DNA of 64,000 nt from Tachypleus tridentatus (Eukaryota > Arthropoda > Merostomata > Xiphosura > Limulidae): the NCBI RefSeq assembly GCF_004210375.1, contig NC_134830.1, positions 7,378,001 through 7,442,000 on the forward strand, read 5' to 3'. The translations under genes and the position numbers were made by a program. The notes under the pieces were generated by a model. It was not told the origin of the DNA. It did not search any database and worked only from the letters and a program-made list of their open reading frames with translations. Shown piece after piece: positions 28,201 to 43,200 of the stretch (the stretch's first letter is position 1; each line of letters begins with the position of its first letter).

Positions 28201-31200
28201 AGTTATGTCATTAAAACTACAACATAAATGCAATATAAATGAATTATTGGAAGCAAAACGAAACAATTACAAATGGCTTCAAGTTAGAGATATCTAATTA
28301 TCACGGGTAAAGATACATGAAGGTATTAAAATGAAACGTTCAAGATTGAAATAATAAAATGATGGCAAAAATAAATACAACATTGTATAATTAAAGATAA
28401 AATAGCGTACATGCTCTAAAACAAATTAGTAGATTAGATTAGGTTTGAAGTTAAATAGAAAACTACACAATGGGCTATGTGTGATCTGCCCATCACGGGT
28501 ACTCAAACCCGTTTTCTAACGTTGTAACTCCGCAAACATACCGCTGTTCCAATAGGGGCATAATGACAGCGTCAATTAGCTACTAGAAAAAATGGAGTAC
28601 GTTACACTACAATGATTTTGAATATGCCAAATCACTGAATCATGTAAAAACCACAGTCGGTACAAAGTCGCGGTGGAACACAACGTATTACAACTATGTT
28701 TTGACATTGTTTGGTGCTCAAAGGTCGTATGATGACAGAAAACTAACCGTTTCTGGAAGGCTACATAACATCTCTTTCCGTTCAGGTGAATTAATATTAA
28801 GATCAGGGATTTAGAATTTCCAAGACGAGGATATTCTTTGGAGGAAACACAGGAACATGGATCAGCTTGGGGTTGCAGGACCATTCAGAAAGAGACCTCT
28901 ACAACATTTCGTATTCGCAGCAGTGAATAAGGTTCGACGTCTTGTAACTTGTGAGTTTTAATGAACACAAACGTCAGCGGATATTGTTGTTTTCAGATAA
29001 CAGTTCACAATATAAGAAATATTTCCGTCAGGAAAAAATGGTACAAGTCACATGTGTACGAGTTACTTACACGACATAACAGTACAACCGTTACTTCTAC
29101 TTTTGAAGCAAAACTTTCAATGGCCTTATTTTATTGATAAAATAGAAATATAAACAAATTATAATTGAACAGTTTTTTAGAGAAACTTACATCGATGTAT
29201 AAATTTTTCTTTTTAAATTTCAAAACTGAGTAATTTAAAAAGTTTGGCATGTAATCTAATTTGAATTTAGTTTTAAAACATGAGAGTGATGAATACGGAT
29301 ATCAAATTCGTATAATATGAAACATAGTTCCGTATACTGAAAAGGTAACCAACTTTATACAAACAATACAATTTATGAACCTCACCTTTGTTTATGGCCT
29401 GGCATGGCCTAGCGCGTTAAGGCGTGCGCTTCGTAATCTGAGGGTCGCGGGTTCGCGCCCGATTCTCGCCAAACATGCTCGCCCTCCCAGCCGTGGGGGC
29501 GTTATAATGTGACGGTCAATCCCACTATTCGTTGGTAAAAGAGTAGCCCAAGAGTTGGCGGTGGGTGGTGATGACTAGCTGCCTTCCCTCTAGTCTTACA
29601 CTGCTAAATTAGGGACGGCTAGCACAGATAGCCCTCGAGTAGCTTTGTGCGAAATTCCAAAAAACAAACAAACACCTTTGTTTAGAAGTGTATTAAAGTC
29701 TATTGAATGTTTTATTTAGGAGGTTATACCAGCATGGTAAGAGAGAGAATTCTCACAAATTATGGATATTTTACGAAATATTAAAATCTTTTAATTTTGT
29801 GTTCCTATATAACTACGCCTGTGAGGGAAAAAAAGTACGTTTCTTGAAAACATTAGGATTCAGCGCTTAAAATTAAAAATCTAACTTAATGTTGGTCCCC
29901 ATTAAATATGTCAGCCAAGGGGCAAGAAATTAATAGGATTTGGAGATTTTATTAAATAATATACGTGGTCTCCATTAAATACGTCAACCAAGGTGGAAGA
30001 AATTAATAGGATTTGGAGATTTCATTAAATAATATACGTGGTCTCCATTAAATACGTCAAACAAGGGGCAAGAAATTAATAGGATTTGGAGATTTCATTA
30101 AATAATATACGTGGACTCTATTAAATACGTCAACCAAGGGGCAAGAAATTAATAGGATTTGGAGATTTTATTAAATAATATACGTGGTCTCCATTAAATA
30201 CGTCAACCAAGGTGGAAGAAATTAATAGGATTTGGAGATTTCATTAAATAATATACGTGGTCTCCATTAAATACGTCAAACAAGGGGCAAGAAATTAATA
30301 GGATTTGGAGATTTCATTAAATAATATACGTGGTCTCCATTAAATACGTCAACCAAGGTGGAAGAAATTAATAGGATTTGGAGATTTCAACGTGGTCTCC
30401 ATTAAATACGTGGCAAGAAATTAATAGGATTTGGAGATTTCATTGAATAATATACGTGGTCTCCATTAAATACGTCAAACAAGGTGGAAGAAATTAATAG
30501 GATTTGGAGATTTCATTAAATAATATACGTGGTCTCCATTAAATACGTCAATCAAGGTGGAAGAAATTAATAGGATTTGGAGATTTCATTAAATAATATA
30601 CGTGGTCTTCATTAAATACGTCAAACAAGGGGCAAGAAATTAATAGGATTTGGAGATTTCATTAAATAATATACGTTTAAATTAATTCAGAATGATAGGA
30701 AGAGGATTTCATAAAAGCTTTCTTTGTAATATCCGTACTCTGAATAAGATCAATTAATGGCACTGTCTACGTGTATGTAACTACAGAAACACGTACATAC
30801 ACATATCAATATGAATGTATTTACTTATTTCCATATAAATAAACATTAATATTTCTCTCCTGCATCTAAAAAGATTAGAAAACATTTCATTTTATACTGA
30901 GGTTTAATAAAACATTTAACAATAATATATGTCCCTAATTCTGAAGAAACTTAGACGTAACTTTCATGTTGCTTCTACGAAAGCGGCCTCTTCCGTCGTT
31001 TATTGGAAGGACAAAATAATTACTTTTCTAACACTATTGGTTTTGTTTCGTTTGATATTTCGCCTTAAGCTACACGAGAGCTATCTACGCTAACCGTCCC
31101 TAAATTAGCAGTATAAGACTAGAGGGAAGGCAGTTAGTCATCACCACCCACCGCCAACTCTTGGAATACTCTTTTACCAACGAATAGTGGGATTGATTGC

Positions 31201-34200
31201 ACGTTATAACGCCTCCCACGGCTGAAAGGGCGAGCATGTTTGAATGTCTCGGGGATTCGAACCCGCGACCCTCGAAATACCAGTTGAGCGTCCTAACCAC
31301 CTGGCTATGCCGGGCCCCTAGTTTTGAACTGCCGAACTTAGGGAAGGTAAACAGCTGGCAACATAAACCGCCCTTTCTTGAGCTGCTCTTCAACAACAAC
31401 AGTGAAGCAGATCATTAATTATAACTCTCCTTCAAATAAAAGAACGAATATCTCGCGAATCTCAGATTTCGAGCCGAATGTTCTAACAACCATGCTATTT
31501 AAAAATTGTTAATACGTATTTGATATACATTACGAGAATATTGTTGTAAGCTATTTTTATAATTTTAATGATATTTAACTTAGATGTTAAGCAAGATAGC
31601 GCGTGACGTTCTGTCAATAGGCAAATTACAAAGATTTGTATTTCTAGAGTAGAGCCAGTTGAACCAATTAGTGTGTTTAACACAGTATTTGGATCTATGC
31701 TTACTACCACGCTTTTCGAGCTACTTTCAACAAACAAGCAAGTTGTTTGACGTCTTTTGAAACGTAGGCCTACAACAACTTGCGACGTGTAAAGCTTGTA
31801 AAAACATTAATGGATGCGATAAAGTAATTTGTTGTCGTTAGGTGGACTAGAAAATAAATTATTTTCACTAGACAATATAAAGAACTTACCAGCGAAAAAA
31901 CAACGATAAAATAAAAATTAATTTAGGTATGCCAACATATATATTAATTTTTACACTAGTAAGGTTGCCGAGTTTTATGGTTTCAGAGAAGTAATTTAAC
32001 ATGTTTATTTCCCCTAGTGCCACGGCAAGTCTCTGTACTAACAACGCTAGAAACCAGGTTTCAATACCCATAGTGGGGATAGCACAAATAGCCGATGTTG
32101 TAGCTTTGCGTTTAACTTCAAAAGAAACCAGCAAACAAACAGTCTGGTTGCTTTTGTAATGTGTTATTTGATTCTTAGGGTTTACTATAATATTCTTATG
32201 CATAAATGTCATTTTATTTGTAATTGTTGGTTGCTAAATACAAAGTTACAGAATAGCAAATCCTTGTTGTGCCTACTATGGGTATCGAAACCAGGTTTTT
32301 AGTTGTATAACCCCTCAAACATGCCGCTGAGCAACAGGGTGGGGATAATTTTAGGAGATAAAATAGTATATATGTTACAGTTCTTGGTAGTAGAGTACAT
32401 CAATTTCATAACTAATTCTTTCGCATTGACATTCAATAAAAATATTCGTGCTTGTTAGTTGGTAGTTATGTAAGAAATGTTATTTAAAAAAAAAGTAAGC
32501 TATAATTGGGCACGTGGCTTTTACCAAAGTACAGTTTTAATTATGTTTATACTTTGATTTGAGGATTCCTATAAATAAATAAAGCATTCATTAACACTTA
32601 CTTATTCACTTCGTTGTTATGAGAACACTAAATCATGTACTCACCTCACTTCTGGATCCTCTGTGTTTTTATAAAGTCTAACTTATTCTAGCGACACCTC
32701 ACGGACAGAATAGAAAGTACACTTTCAAACTATCGGCGAGAGTTTTGTTATTTTTTAATATGATAATAACGGATTTTAATACAATATTGAACTAATTATG
32801 GGTTATGTTTATATATAAAAAAACAGATACTAAATGTAAACATGCATTTTTTTATGGCTTGAGAATAAGTGTGTCTTTGTTTATCAAAGATTACCTCCCG
32901 TTGGTTCAGCACTAGAATTTAGGTGGCGGTCTAAACACAGATAGCAAATTGTGCAGGTTTTCGTTAAAAAATAAACTTTTACTACGAGCGCGACCTAGTT
33001 GTTACCACGCATGACTGACGATAAAAAGGTCCAAAGTTCGAGACGTAATACACATACCCCTACACTTTGATTTGTGTTACACAGGCCCGGCATGGCCTGG
33101 TGGTTAAGGCACTCGACTCGTAATCCGCGGGTTCCATTCTCCGTCACAAGAAACATGCTCGCCCTTTCAGCAGTGGAGGCGTTATAATGTGACGGTCAAT
33201 CCACTATTCGTTGGTAAAAGAGTGGCCAAGAGTTGGCGGTGGTGACTACCTGCCTTTCCTCTAGTTTTACACTGCTAAATTAGGGACGGCTAGCGCAGAC
33301 AGCTCTTATGTAGCTTTGCGCAAAATTTAAAACAAACAAACAAATAATTTAAAGTAAACATATAAATCATATATTTAGTAGACCCCTAATGGTAAGTCTG
33401 CGGAGTTACAATCCAAGAAACCGGGTTCCGATTCCTGTGCTTGGTGTAGCAGAGATATCTCATTGTATAGGTTTATACTTAACTTCAAACAAATATATTC
33501 ACTACACCATTTTAAAATGTCTAGGTTTGCGTGGTGGACCACTTCCCCCCCCCGAAAAAAAGCTAACTCAGGGTCCGTCATAGGGGTGTACATGAACACT
33601 ATAGTATGATATTTGTTAGGAATATTAATAATAATACACAACTCAACTTTAACAAACTATCAATAACTGTCACTTTTCAGGTGCATTAAAACAAGAAAGT
33701 TCGAAACTAAATCACTGTTGAAATGAGCTAACACGTGCCATGTGTGAACTACTAGAACAGGCCTCGAACAAAACAGCGAATTGTATGCCAAGTATAAGAC
33801 ACGTGCAAATGTTTAAATAGCACCCCACTACCAAAATCTGTTGACTGATTCTAGGTTTTAAATTAAATACCAGAAGTCAGAACATCGTAACATTATCTGG
33901 TTTGGAACATTGTCCACTGAAGTATTACACTTGCAATCCATACAGTTAAGTGTACAACCCATAGTTTCACTGTGTCGGTATTTGGGTATTGATGTTAAAT
34001 ACCCAGGAGGGTCAGGTACATTTGACCTCTTCCTCCCTCCCGAACGATTATAGCGTCTGTCTTTAGTTATAGCGTCCCATATTTCACAGTTGTTTATTTG
34101 TTTTGAATTTCGCGCTACACGAGGGCGATCTGCGCTAGGCGTCCCTAATTTAGCAGTGTAAGACTAGAGGGAAGGTAGCTAGTCATATTCTTTCAGCAAC

Positions 34201-37200
34201 GAATAGTGGGATTGGCCGTAACTTATAATGCCCCCATGGCTGAAAAGGCAAGCATGTTTGGTGTGACGGGGTTTCGAACCCGCGACCCTCGGATTACGAG
34301 TCGAATGCCTTAACACGCTTGGCCATGTTGGTCCTTCACAGTTGTTAGTGTGACTTTATTACAACCCATATTTCACAGCTATCTGTGCGAGTTTAATATA
34401 ACCCATTTCACTTTTTTAAAATAAAATGGAGAACCAGCGTAGACCAACATAGAAATAATGTACATTTTTGTAGATGAAGCAAAAAATACAAGTAGTGAAA
34501 GGATTAAACGTTACTGGAACACTGAGTGAAAATTATAAAACAAAACAAAACACGAGGGCATAAACGTATTGAAGACATTTAGAAGAGAAAATAAAATAAA
34601 CCTCTATAGGACTGATGTCACAGACTCGTTACGTGGATTCGACAAACTCCAAGTTCTGAGTTTTAAAACTAACTTGGTATAGTTTTAAACTATACAAAAC
34701 ACGACAATATAAACCAATATAAAGGAACGCCTTTATACCTATATTAAATATAATAAAATAAAAAATATAAAATTATATATTCAAACACCTAACACCGCCC
34801 TCTACATTTCGACACTCAGTTACACAACCCCTTCCAAACATGTGGTCAGCTTCCGGTCAGTTACACCTCTTTCTTTCTTTGTGAACCTCACGATGACCGA
34901 AGAAGGTCGAAACGTTGTTTGCCCTTCTACGTAAAATATTTTCTCAACCCAAACGAGCCGTTAGGGTAGAGAGTAGCGGTTCATTACCGTCTTTAGTGTT
35001 TATGTTGTAACGTCATTTTACAGATGAAAAACTCGAGTTTCTATTGGTTACAGTTAATATATAAGTAAACATAAGAGTGAACTATTAAAGAATTACGAAA
35101 CAGGATGTGAGAGGTCTGAGAAGGGGTCTGAGTTTCTGTTTGATAGCTCTGTAACCAAACAAAATAGAAAGCTATAAAAATTATGGTTTGGCTGAGAAAT
35201 GAAGGCTTTATAGAGAGTAAATTACGTTTAATTTCGTACATTTTCGGTGGGTAATGGATAAACTAGGGATAATAACATGTACATTTATCTTTGTCACGTG
35301 TGTAATACTGGAAGAAGCTGAGGATTGGTTAAATATTGCTTTGTATAATTAAGATATTTAAACTTATATATTATTAAAATATTGGCTAAGATTTTATGCT
35401 ATTCTAATTCGTGTAACGTAAACAAAAAGTAGTTTAATAGCGTTTTAAATGTGACACACTAGAACTTTGTATCATGCGCAGTAAAAGATACTCATGACGA
35501 TAGGTATACTGTAAATTATAATTCACTGATCTGAAAATATTTTGATTATCTAAATATATAAATATTTAGGAAGAGTCTGTCCACGCAATGTCAGCATTTT
35601 AACACGTTCCCTTTAACCACGTGTTTATCATTGGCTGATGTCACGTGAATTCCGTGCTCTCAAAGTTAGACATACATAACATCAATGTAAGTTTCACAGT
35701 CACTACTCATTTAATAAACACACTGTATTTATATGGAAACCAAAAGTTGAACTTTTTAATATCTTTCTACAAGAAGTTTCAGTTACTATAGTAAACTATC
35801 TTCAACGCTGTTTTTCCTTCTCTCAAGATCACTGAGAGGTCCCATTTAATTTTTACATCAAATTAAAAATACTGCAGTCGTAACAACTCTAAAAATTCAA
35901 GGTGTATAAGTACCATCGCTATATAAAAGTTCAGAAACATGGGAGAATAATTTGTTATTGTCATCAAGATTTGAAATTATTTAATTCAACTTTTACATTC
36001 GTCCACACTAAACCAACACTGTCAGTCCCTTAGATTGTAGTCCACACTAACCCAACATTGTCAGACCCTTAGATTGTAGTCCACACTAACCCAACATTGT
36101 TAGACCCTTACATTGTAGCCCACACTAACCCAACATTGTTAGACCCTTACATTGTAGTCCACAGTAACATAACATTGTCAGACCCTTACATTGTAGTTCA
36201 GAGTAACATAACATTGTCAGACCCTTACATTGTAGTCCATACTAACCCAACATTGTTAGACCCTTACATTGCAGTCCACAGTAACCCAACATTGTCAGAC
36301 CCTTACATTGTAGTCCACACTAACCCAACATTGTCAGACCATTACACTGTAGTCCACTTTAACCAAACATTGTTAGACCTTTACATTGCAGTCCACACTA
36401 ACCCAACATTGTCAGACCCTTACATTGTAGTCCACACTAACCCAACATTGTCAGACCCTTACATTGTAGTCCACACTAACCCAACATTCAGAAACTTACA
36501 CTGTAGTCCACACTAACCCAACATTCAGACCATTACACTGTAGTCCACACTAACCCAACATTGTCAGACCCTTAGATTGTTGTCCAAACTAACCCAACAT
36601 TGGTAGACCCTTACATTGTAGTCCACACTAATCCAACATTGTTAGACCCTTACATTGTAGTCCACAGTAACATAACATTGTAGTCCACACTAACTAACAT
36701 AGTCAGACCCTTACATTGTAGTCCACAGTAACATAACATTGTTAGACCCTTACATTGTAGTCCACACTAATCCAACATTGTCAGACCCTTACATTGTAGT
36801 CCACACTAACCCAACATTGTCAGACCCTTACATTGTTGTCCACACTAACCCAACATTGTTAGACCTTTACATTGTTGTCCACGCAAAACCAACATTGTTA
36901 GACCCTTACATTGTAGTCCACAGTAACATAACATTGTAGTCCACACTAACTAACATAGTCAGACCCTTACATTGTAGTCCACAGTAACATAACATTGTTA
37001 GACCCTTGCATTGTAGTCCACACTAACCCAACATTTTTAGACCCTTACATTGTAGTCCACACTAACCCAACATTGGTAGACCCTTACATTGTAGTCCACA
37101 CTAATCCAACATTGTCAGACCCTTACATTGTAGTCCACACTAATCCAACATTGTCAGACCCTTACATTGTAGTCCACACTAACCCAACATTGTTAGACCC

Positions 37201-40200
37201 TTACATTGTAGTCCACACTAATTGTAGTCCCCACACCATTTAGACCTTTACATTGTTCTCCACACTAACCCACCATTATAGTCCACACTAACCAACATAG
37301 TCAGACCCTTACATTGTAGTCCACACTAAACCAACACTGTCAGTCCCTTAGATTGTAGTCCACACTAACCCAACATTGTCAGACCCTTAGATTGTAGTCC
37401 ACACTAACCCAACATTGTTAGACCCTTACATTGTAGTCCACACTAACCCAACATTGTCAGACCCTTACATTGTAGTCCACACTAACCAACATTGTCAGTC
37501 CCTTACACTGTAGTCCACACTAACCCAACATTGTTAGACCCTTACATTGTAGTCCACAGTAACCCAACATTGTCAGACCCTTACATTGTAGTCCACACTA
37601 ACCCAACATTCAGACCCTTACATTGTAGTCCACACTAACCCAACATTGTTTGACCCTTACATTGTAGTCCACACTAACCCAACATTGTTAGACCCTTACA
37701 TTGTAGTTCACACTAACATAACATTGTCAGACCCTTACATTGTAGTCCATACTAACCCAACATTGTTAGACCCTTACATTGCAGTCCACAGTAACCCAAC
37801 ATTGTCAGACCCTTACATTGTAGTCCACACTAAACCAACACTGTCAGTCCCTTAGATTGTAGTCCACACTAACCCAACATTGTTAGACCCTTACATTGTA
37901 GTCCACACTAACATAACATTGTTAGACCCTTACATTGTAGTCCATACTAACCCAACATTGTTAGACCCTTACATTGCAGTCCACAGTAACCCAACATTGT
38001 CAAACCCTTACATTGTAGTCCACAGTAAACCAACATTGTTTGACCCTTACATTGTAGTCCACACTAACCCAACATTGTTAGATCCCAACATTGCAGTCCA
38101 CAGTAACCCAACATTGTCAGACCCTTACATTGTAGTCCACACTAACCCAACATTGTCAGACCCTTACATTGTTGTCCACTTTAACCCAACATTGTTAGAC
38201 CTTTACATTGCAGTCCACACTAACCCAACATTGTCCAGACCCTTACATTGTAGTCCACACTCCACACTAAACCAACATTGTCAGACCCTTACATTGTAGT
38301 CCACACTAACCCAACATTCAGACCCTTACACTGTAGTCCACTGTAACCCAACATTGTTTGACCCTTACATTGTAGTCCATATTAACCCAACATTGTTAGA
38401 CCCTTACATTGCAGTCCACAGTAACCCAACATTGTCAGACCCTTACATTGTAGTCCACACTAACCCAACATTGTTAGGCCCTTACAATGTAGTCCACAGT
38501 AACCCTACATTGTTAGACCCTTACATTGTAGTCCACAGTAACCCAACATTGTTTGACCCTTACATTGCAGTCCACAGTAACATAACATTGTTAGACCCTT
38601 ACATTGTTGTTCAAAGTAACATAACATTGTCAAACCCTTACATTGTAGTCCATACTAAACCAACATTGTTAGACCTTTACATGCAGTCCACACTAACCCA
38701 ACATTGTCAGACCCTTATATTGTAGTCCACACTAACCCAACATTGTCAGACCCTTACATTGTAGTCCACACTAACCCAACATTCAGACCCTTACACTGTA
38801 GTCCACACTAACCCAACATTCAGACCCTTACATTGTAGTCCACAGTAACCCAACATTGTCAGACCCTTAGATTGCAGTCCACAATAACCCAACATTGTTA
38901 GACCCTTAGATTGTAGTCCACAGTAACATAACATTGTTAGACCCTTGCATTGTAGTCCACACTAACCCAATATTTTTAGACCCTTACTTTGTAGTCCACA
39001 CTAACCCAACATTGGTAGACCCTTACATTGTAGTCCACACTAATCCAACATTGTCAGACCCTTACATTTGTAGTAACCCAACATTGTCACTTACATTGTT
39101 GTCCACACTAACCCAACATTGTTAGAACATTGTCAGACCCTTACATTGTTGTAGACCCACACTAACCAACATTGTGAATCCCTTACATTGTAGTCCACAC
39201 TATCCAACATAGTCAGACCCTTACATTGTAGTCCACACTAACCCAACATTGTCAGACACTTACATTGTAGTCCTCAATAACCCAACATTGTTAGACCCTT
39301 ACATTGTAGTCCACAGTAACATAACATTGTTAGACCCTTACATTGTAGTTCAGAGTAACATAACATTGTCAATCCCTTACATTGTAGTCCACACTAACCA
39401 ACATAGTCAGACCCTTACATTGTAGTCCACACTAACCCAACATTGTTTGACCCTTACTCTGTAGTCCACAGTAACCCAACATTGTTTGACCCTTACATTG
39501 TAGTCTGCAGTAACATAACACTGTTAGACCCTTACATTGTAGTTCAGAGTAACATAACATTGTCAGACTCTTACATTGTAGTCCACACTAACCCAACATT
39601 GTTAGACCCTTACATTGTAGTCCACACTAACCCAACATTGTTAGTCCCTTACATTGTAGTCCATACTAACCCAACATTGTCAGACCCTTATATTGTAGTC
39701 CACACTAACCCAACATTGTCAGACCCTTACACTGTAGTCCACACTAACCCAACATTGTCAGACCCTTACATTGTAGTCTACACTAACCAAATATTGTCAG
39801 ACCCTTAGATTGTAGTACACACTAACCCAACTTTGTTAGACCCTTACATTGTAGTCCACACTAACCCAACATTGTCAGACACTTACATTGTAGTCCACAG
39901 TAACATAACATTGTTAGACCCTTACATTGTAGTTCAGAGTAACATAACATTGTCAGACCCTTACATTGTAGTCCACATTAATATAACATTGTTAAACCAT
40001 TACATTTATTTCATAGTAATATTATTTTTTTCCGATAGGTTTCAACAATTTGTCTTATAATGGGTGAATATTAAGTAGATTTATATATGCATCTTTAATA
40101 ATCATTTTATAAGTTTTCTCTGGTTTAATTATTACAACTTATTTAGTAAAAATGTTTTAGTTTTTCCCCCGTATCTTAATAATTATTCCTCACTCTTTAT

Positions 40201-43200
40201 CCATTTAAAATTTCTATTTTGGTTTTGGCTCACTGAGATTTGATAATAAAATATATATATATAAAGAAAACGCAGCATACAATAAATGTCTTCATTTGCA
40301 CACGACTATATCACTTTTATTAGTGAATCTTAGGGACATCTGTCGAGCCAGTTTCCCTAAAAGGATAGTTCCGCTAATGCCTAAAGGCAATCTCAGTATA
40401 TCGAGCCATTCGTATTAACTCGAGGACGTCTTTAGTGGTCATTCGTATTAGCTCGAGAACGTCTTTAGCGGGCCTGGATAATTACTGATGAAATCGGAAG
40501 GTGTGGAATGAATGGTTATTACTTTGAGATGGAAGAGACAACGAACGACACGTGGTTGTTGGTGATACCTTAGTGAAAAGCAACAAAGTTTTGAATTTAA
40601 TGAAAACACTTTACCAGCTCTTATGTCCAAGCTTAGCAACTAAAGACTACTTAAAAATCAGTTCTCCATTAAATCTATTCAATGACATTTTCAGTGGTAA
40701 AACCAAATCTATGTGATATATATTTACTTTACGCTGTGCTGTTTCAGATAATCAGTACTAAAGGAATGAGTCATTATTGACAACCACGTGCGTTATCACA
40801 GACGTTAAACATTTATTTCAAAACGACAGTATTTATTGAATTCATTCTAGATATAAAACTAAGCTTTTCTTAAGTTTCAAATACAATATTTTTTCTTCCT
40901 GATTGGTTCAGTGTTTTACGGTATGTAAAAGTTCTATAAATTTATTCTACAAAACTACAAGATTACAAGATAAATATCATTGTTCTGGAATATTGGCTTC
41001 CCCCGTTTTCTCTCCTAATGAGTTCCCTGCAGTGACAGCGATAAGTCTATAGATTTACAACGCTAAAATAAGATGTTTGATTCTCTAGACTAGGAGCCAC
41101 TTGTGTTTCTATGTGCTCTCAAGACGACTGGTATGGGTATTAGAACTTTACTTGAAATAAAGTACAAAACCTTTCGATCTTCTTAGGTCATCTTAGGGTT
41201 AACTCTGTATCTGCTCTAATAACCAAGTTTACAGAATGTACAGAAAATGTTTGATGGTATATTCGAGTTAAAATGGACCTTTCTTTTACTATAAGACTTG
41301 CAGTGAGGTTAAACTACTGTCAGCTATTTTAGTTGTTTTTTTTTTATAAATAATAGAGGCCATCTTCCAATATGGCACCTAGATGAATAATGATTCTCGT
41401 ATATGACCACAACTTCTATTCTATATGAAGATATGATGCGATTCCAAAATTTAATCAATTGTATTTGACTTCCTGACCCATGGGGATGACTTTTTAAAAT
41501 ATGTATTTTCAATGGAACGGTCAGTAATTGTTTACTGAAGATATAAGTCACTATAGCCATTATGTTTATAAAGTGCTCCCTTTAGTGTTGTACTGTAGCA
41601 TACGGTATCAATGACACAGTACCCAGATGTCAGATTATGGCCGTATTTCTAAAGAATTCAATGATTATACTGATTTACAATGTCATCCGGCAATGTCTTA
41701 TTGTTAGCTGTCTTTTGTCTTATCGTTAGCTGTTTATTGTGTTATTGTTAGCTGTCTATTGTGTTAATGTTAGCTGTCTATTGTCTTATTCTTAGCTGTT
41801 TATTGTCTTATTGTTAGCTTTTATTGTGTTATTGTTAGCTGTCTATTGTGTTATTGTTAGCTGTCTATTGTGTTATTGTCAGCTGTTTATTGTCTTATTG
41901 TTAGCTGTCTATTGTGTTATTGTTAACTGTCTATTGTCTTATCGTTAGCTGTTTAAAATCATTGATTTTATTCTAGCAATTTTGAATCATAATAAATGAC
42001 TTTTTTAAAATTTATGTTTCTACGTCCTCTTTATATTTGTGTTCTACTGAATTATCTGATACTATTTACCAAAAACTAGCTACTACTTGACATAATTTGA
42101 GGTTAGAAATCAGATTTGTGTACAAACTTGATAAAAGAAAATATTGACCTATAATTGACGGCCATTTTGAAATAAAATCTCTATATTATTAGTTTTTAAC
42201 GATTAGTACCAGATACTCATGGTAAACGAAGTCAAACACAAATACTTGCAATTTGAAATCACACCAAATCTTCATCTATAACAGAAGTTATGGACAAATA
42301 CGTGAAATCATGACTCCTATGGCGGTCACACTGGAAAACGGCCTCTATAAAAAACACAAACAAAAACCACACTGACACCACATTTTAACTCTATTGCAAG
42401 TCGTAAAATAATCAGGAAGGTTCAGTCTATTATCAAACCTCTTCTTTACATTTGGTTGTGTAAGACCACTTTTCCAGGGTTTCAGCTCTCAGTCATATCT
42501 TCACATTTAAAATTAGTGAGGCTTTCTTTCTCATGTTACAATAAGTTGTTAATACAACTTTCAAAGCTACAGTGACGATAAGTTGTTAATATAACTTTCA
42601 AATCTACAGTGACGATAAGTTGTTAATATAACTTTCAAATCTACAGTTACGATAAGTTGTTAATATAACTTTCAAATCTACAGTTACGATAAGTTGTTAA
42701 TATAACTTTCAAATCTACAGTGACGATAAGTTGTTAATATAACTTTCAAATATACAGTGACGATAAGTTGTTAATAATACTCGTATTTAAAGTGATGATA
42801 AACGTTGCTCATATAACCTATTTTTAAACTTATTCCTGCCACCAGAGGGAGTGAGTCAGACGTCATTACTGTTTTTGCTCGATCCTGTTTACAGTAATAG
42901 TATCGACATAATTTAAACATTAGTAAAGTCTACTAAACACAAAACTTTTGGGTATTTTTACTGCTAGCTACGTTGAGAATATTGATGTAAAAAGTTACTT
43001 ACGCCAATTTGTTAGGTTTGTGATGACGAGAAACCCACTTAAAAATGTATTCTTAAGACGGCTTCACAATGTATGTGTATTAGAAGTCTTATTAAAATGG
43101 AGTACAGAGCAACGTTTCAACCTTTTTAGATCATCTAGAGGTTATCAAAGAAAGTTGATAATACCAATCGATTGGTTCAATTAAACAAATATTTGGCAAA

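Noticed and set aside
28576..28884. 102-codon minus-strand frame
   Set aside because: The translation is low in recognisable motifs and has no splice context or family resemblance; it looks like chance or a decayed element.
36097..40060. Series of frames repeating LDPYIVVHTNPT
   Set aside because: They come from the 39-bp satellite; frames end whenever a unit has an indel or stop variant.
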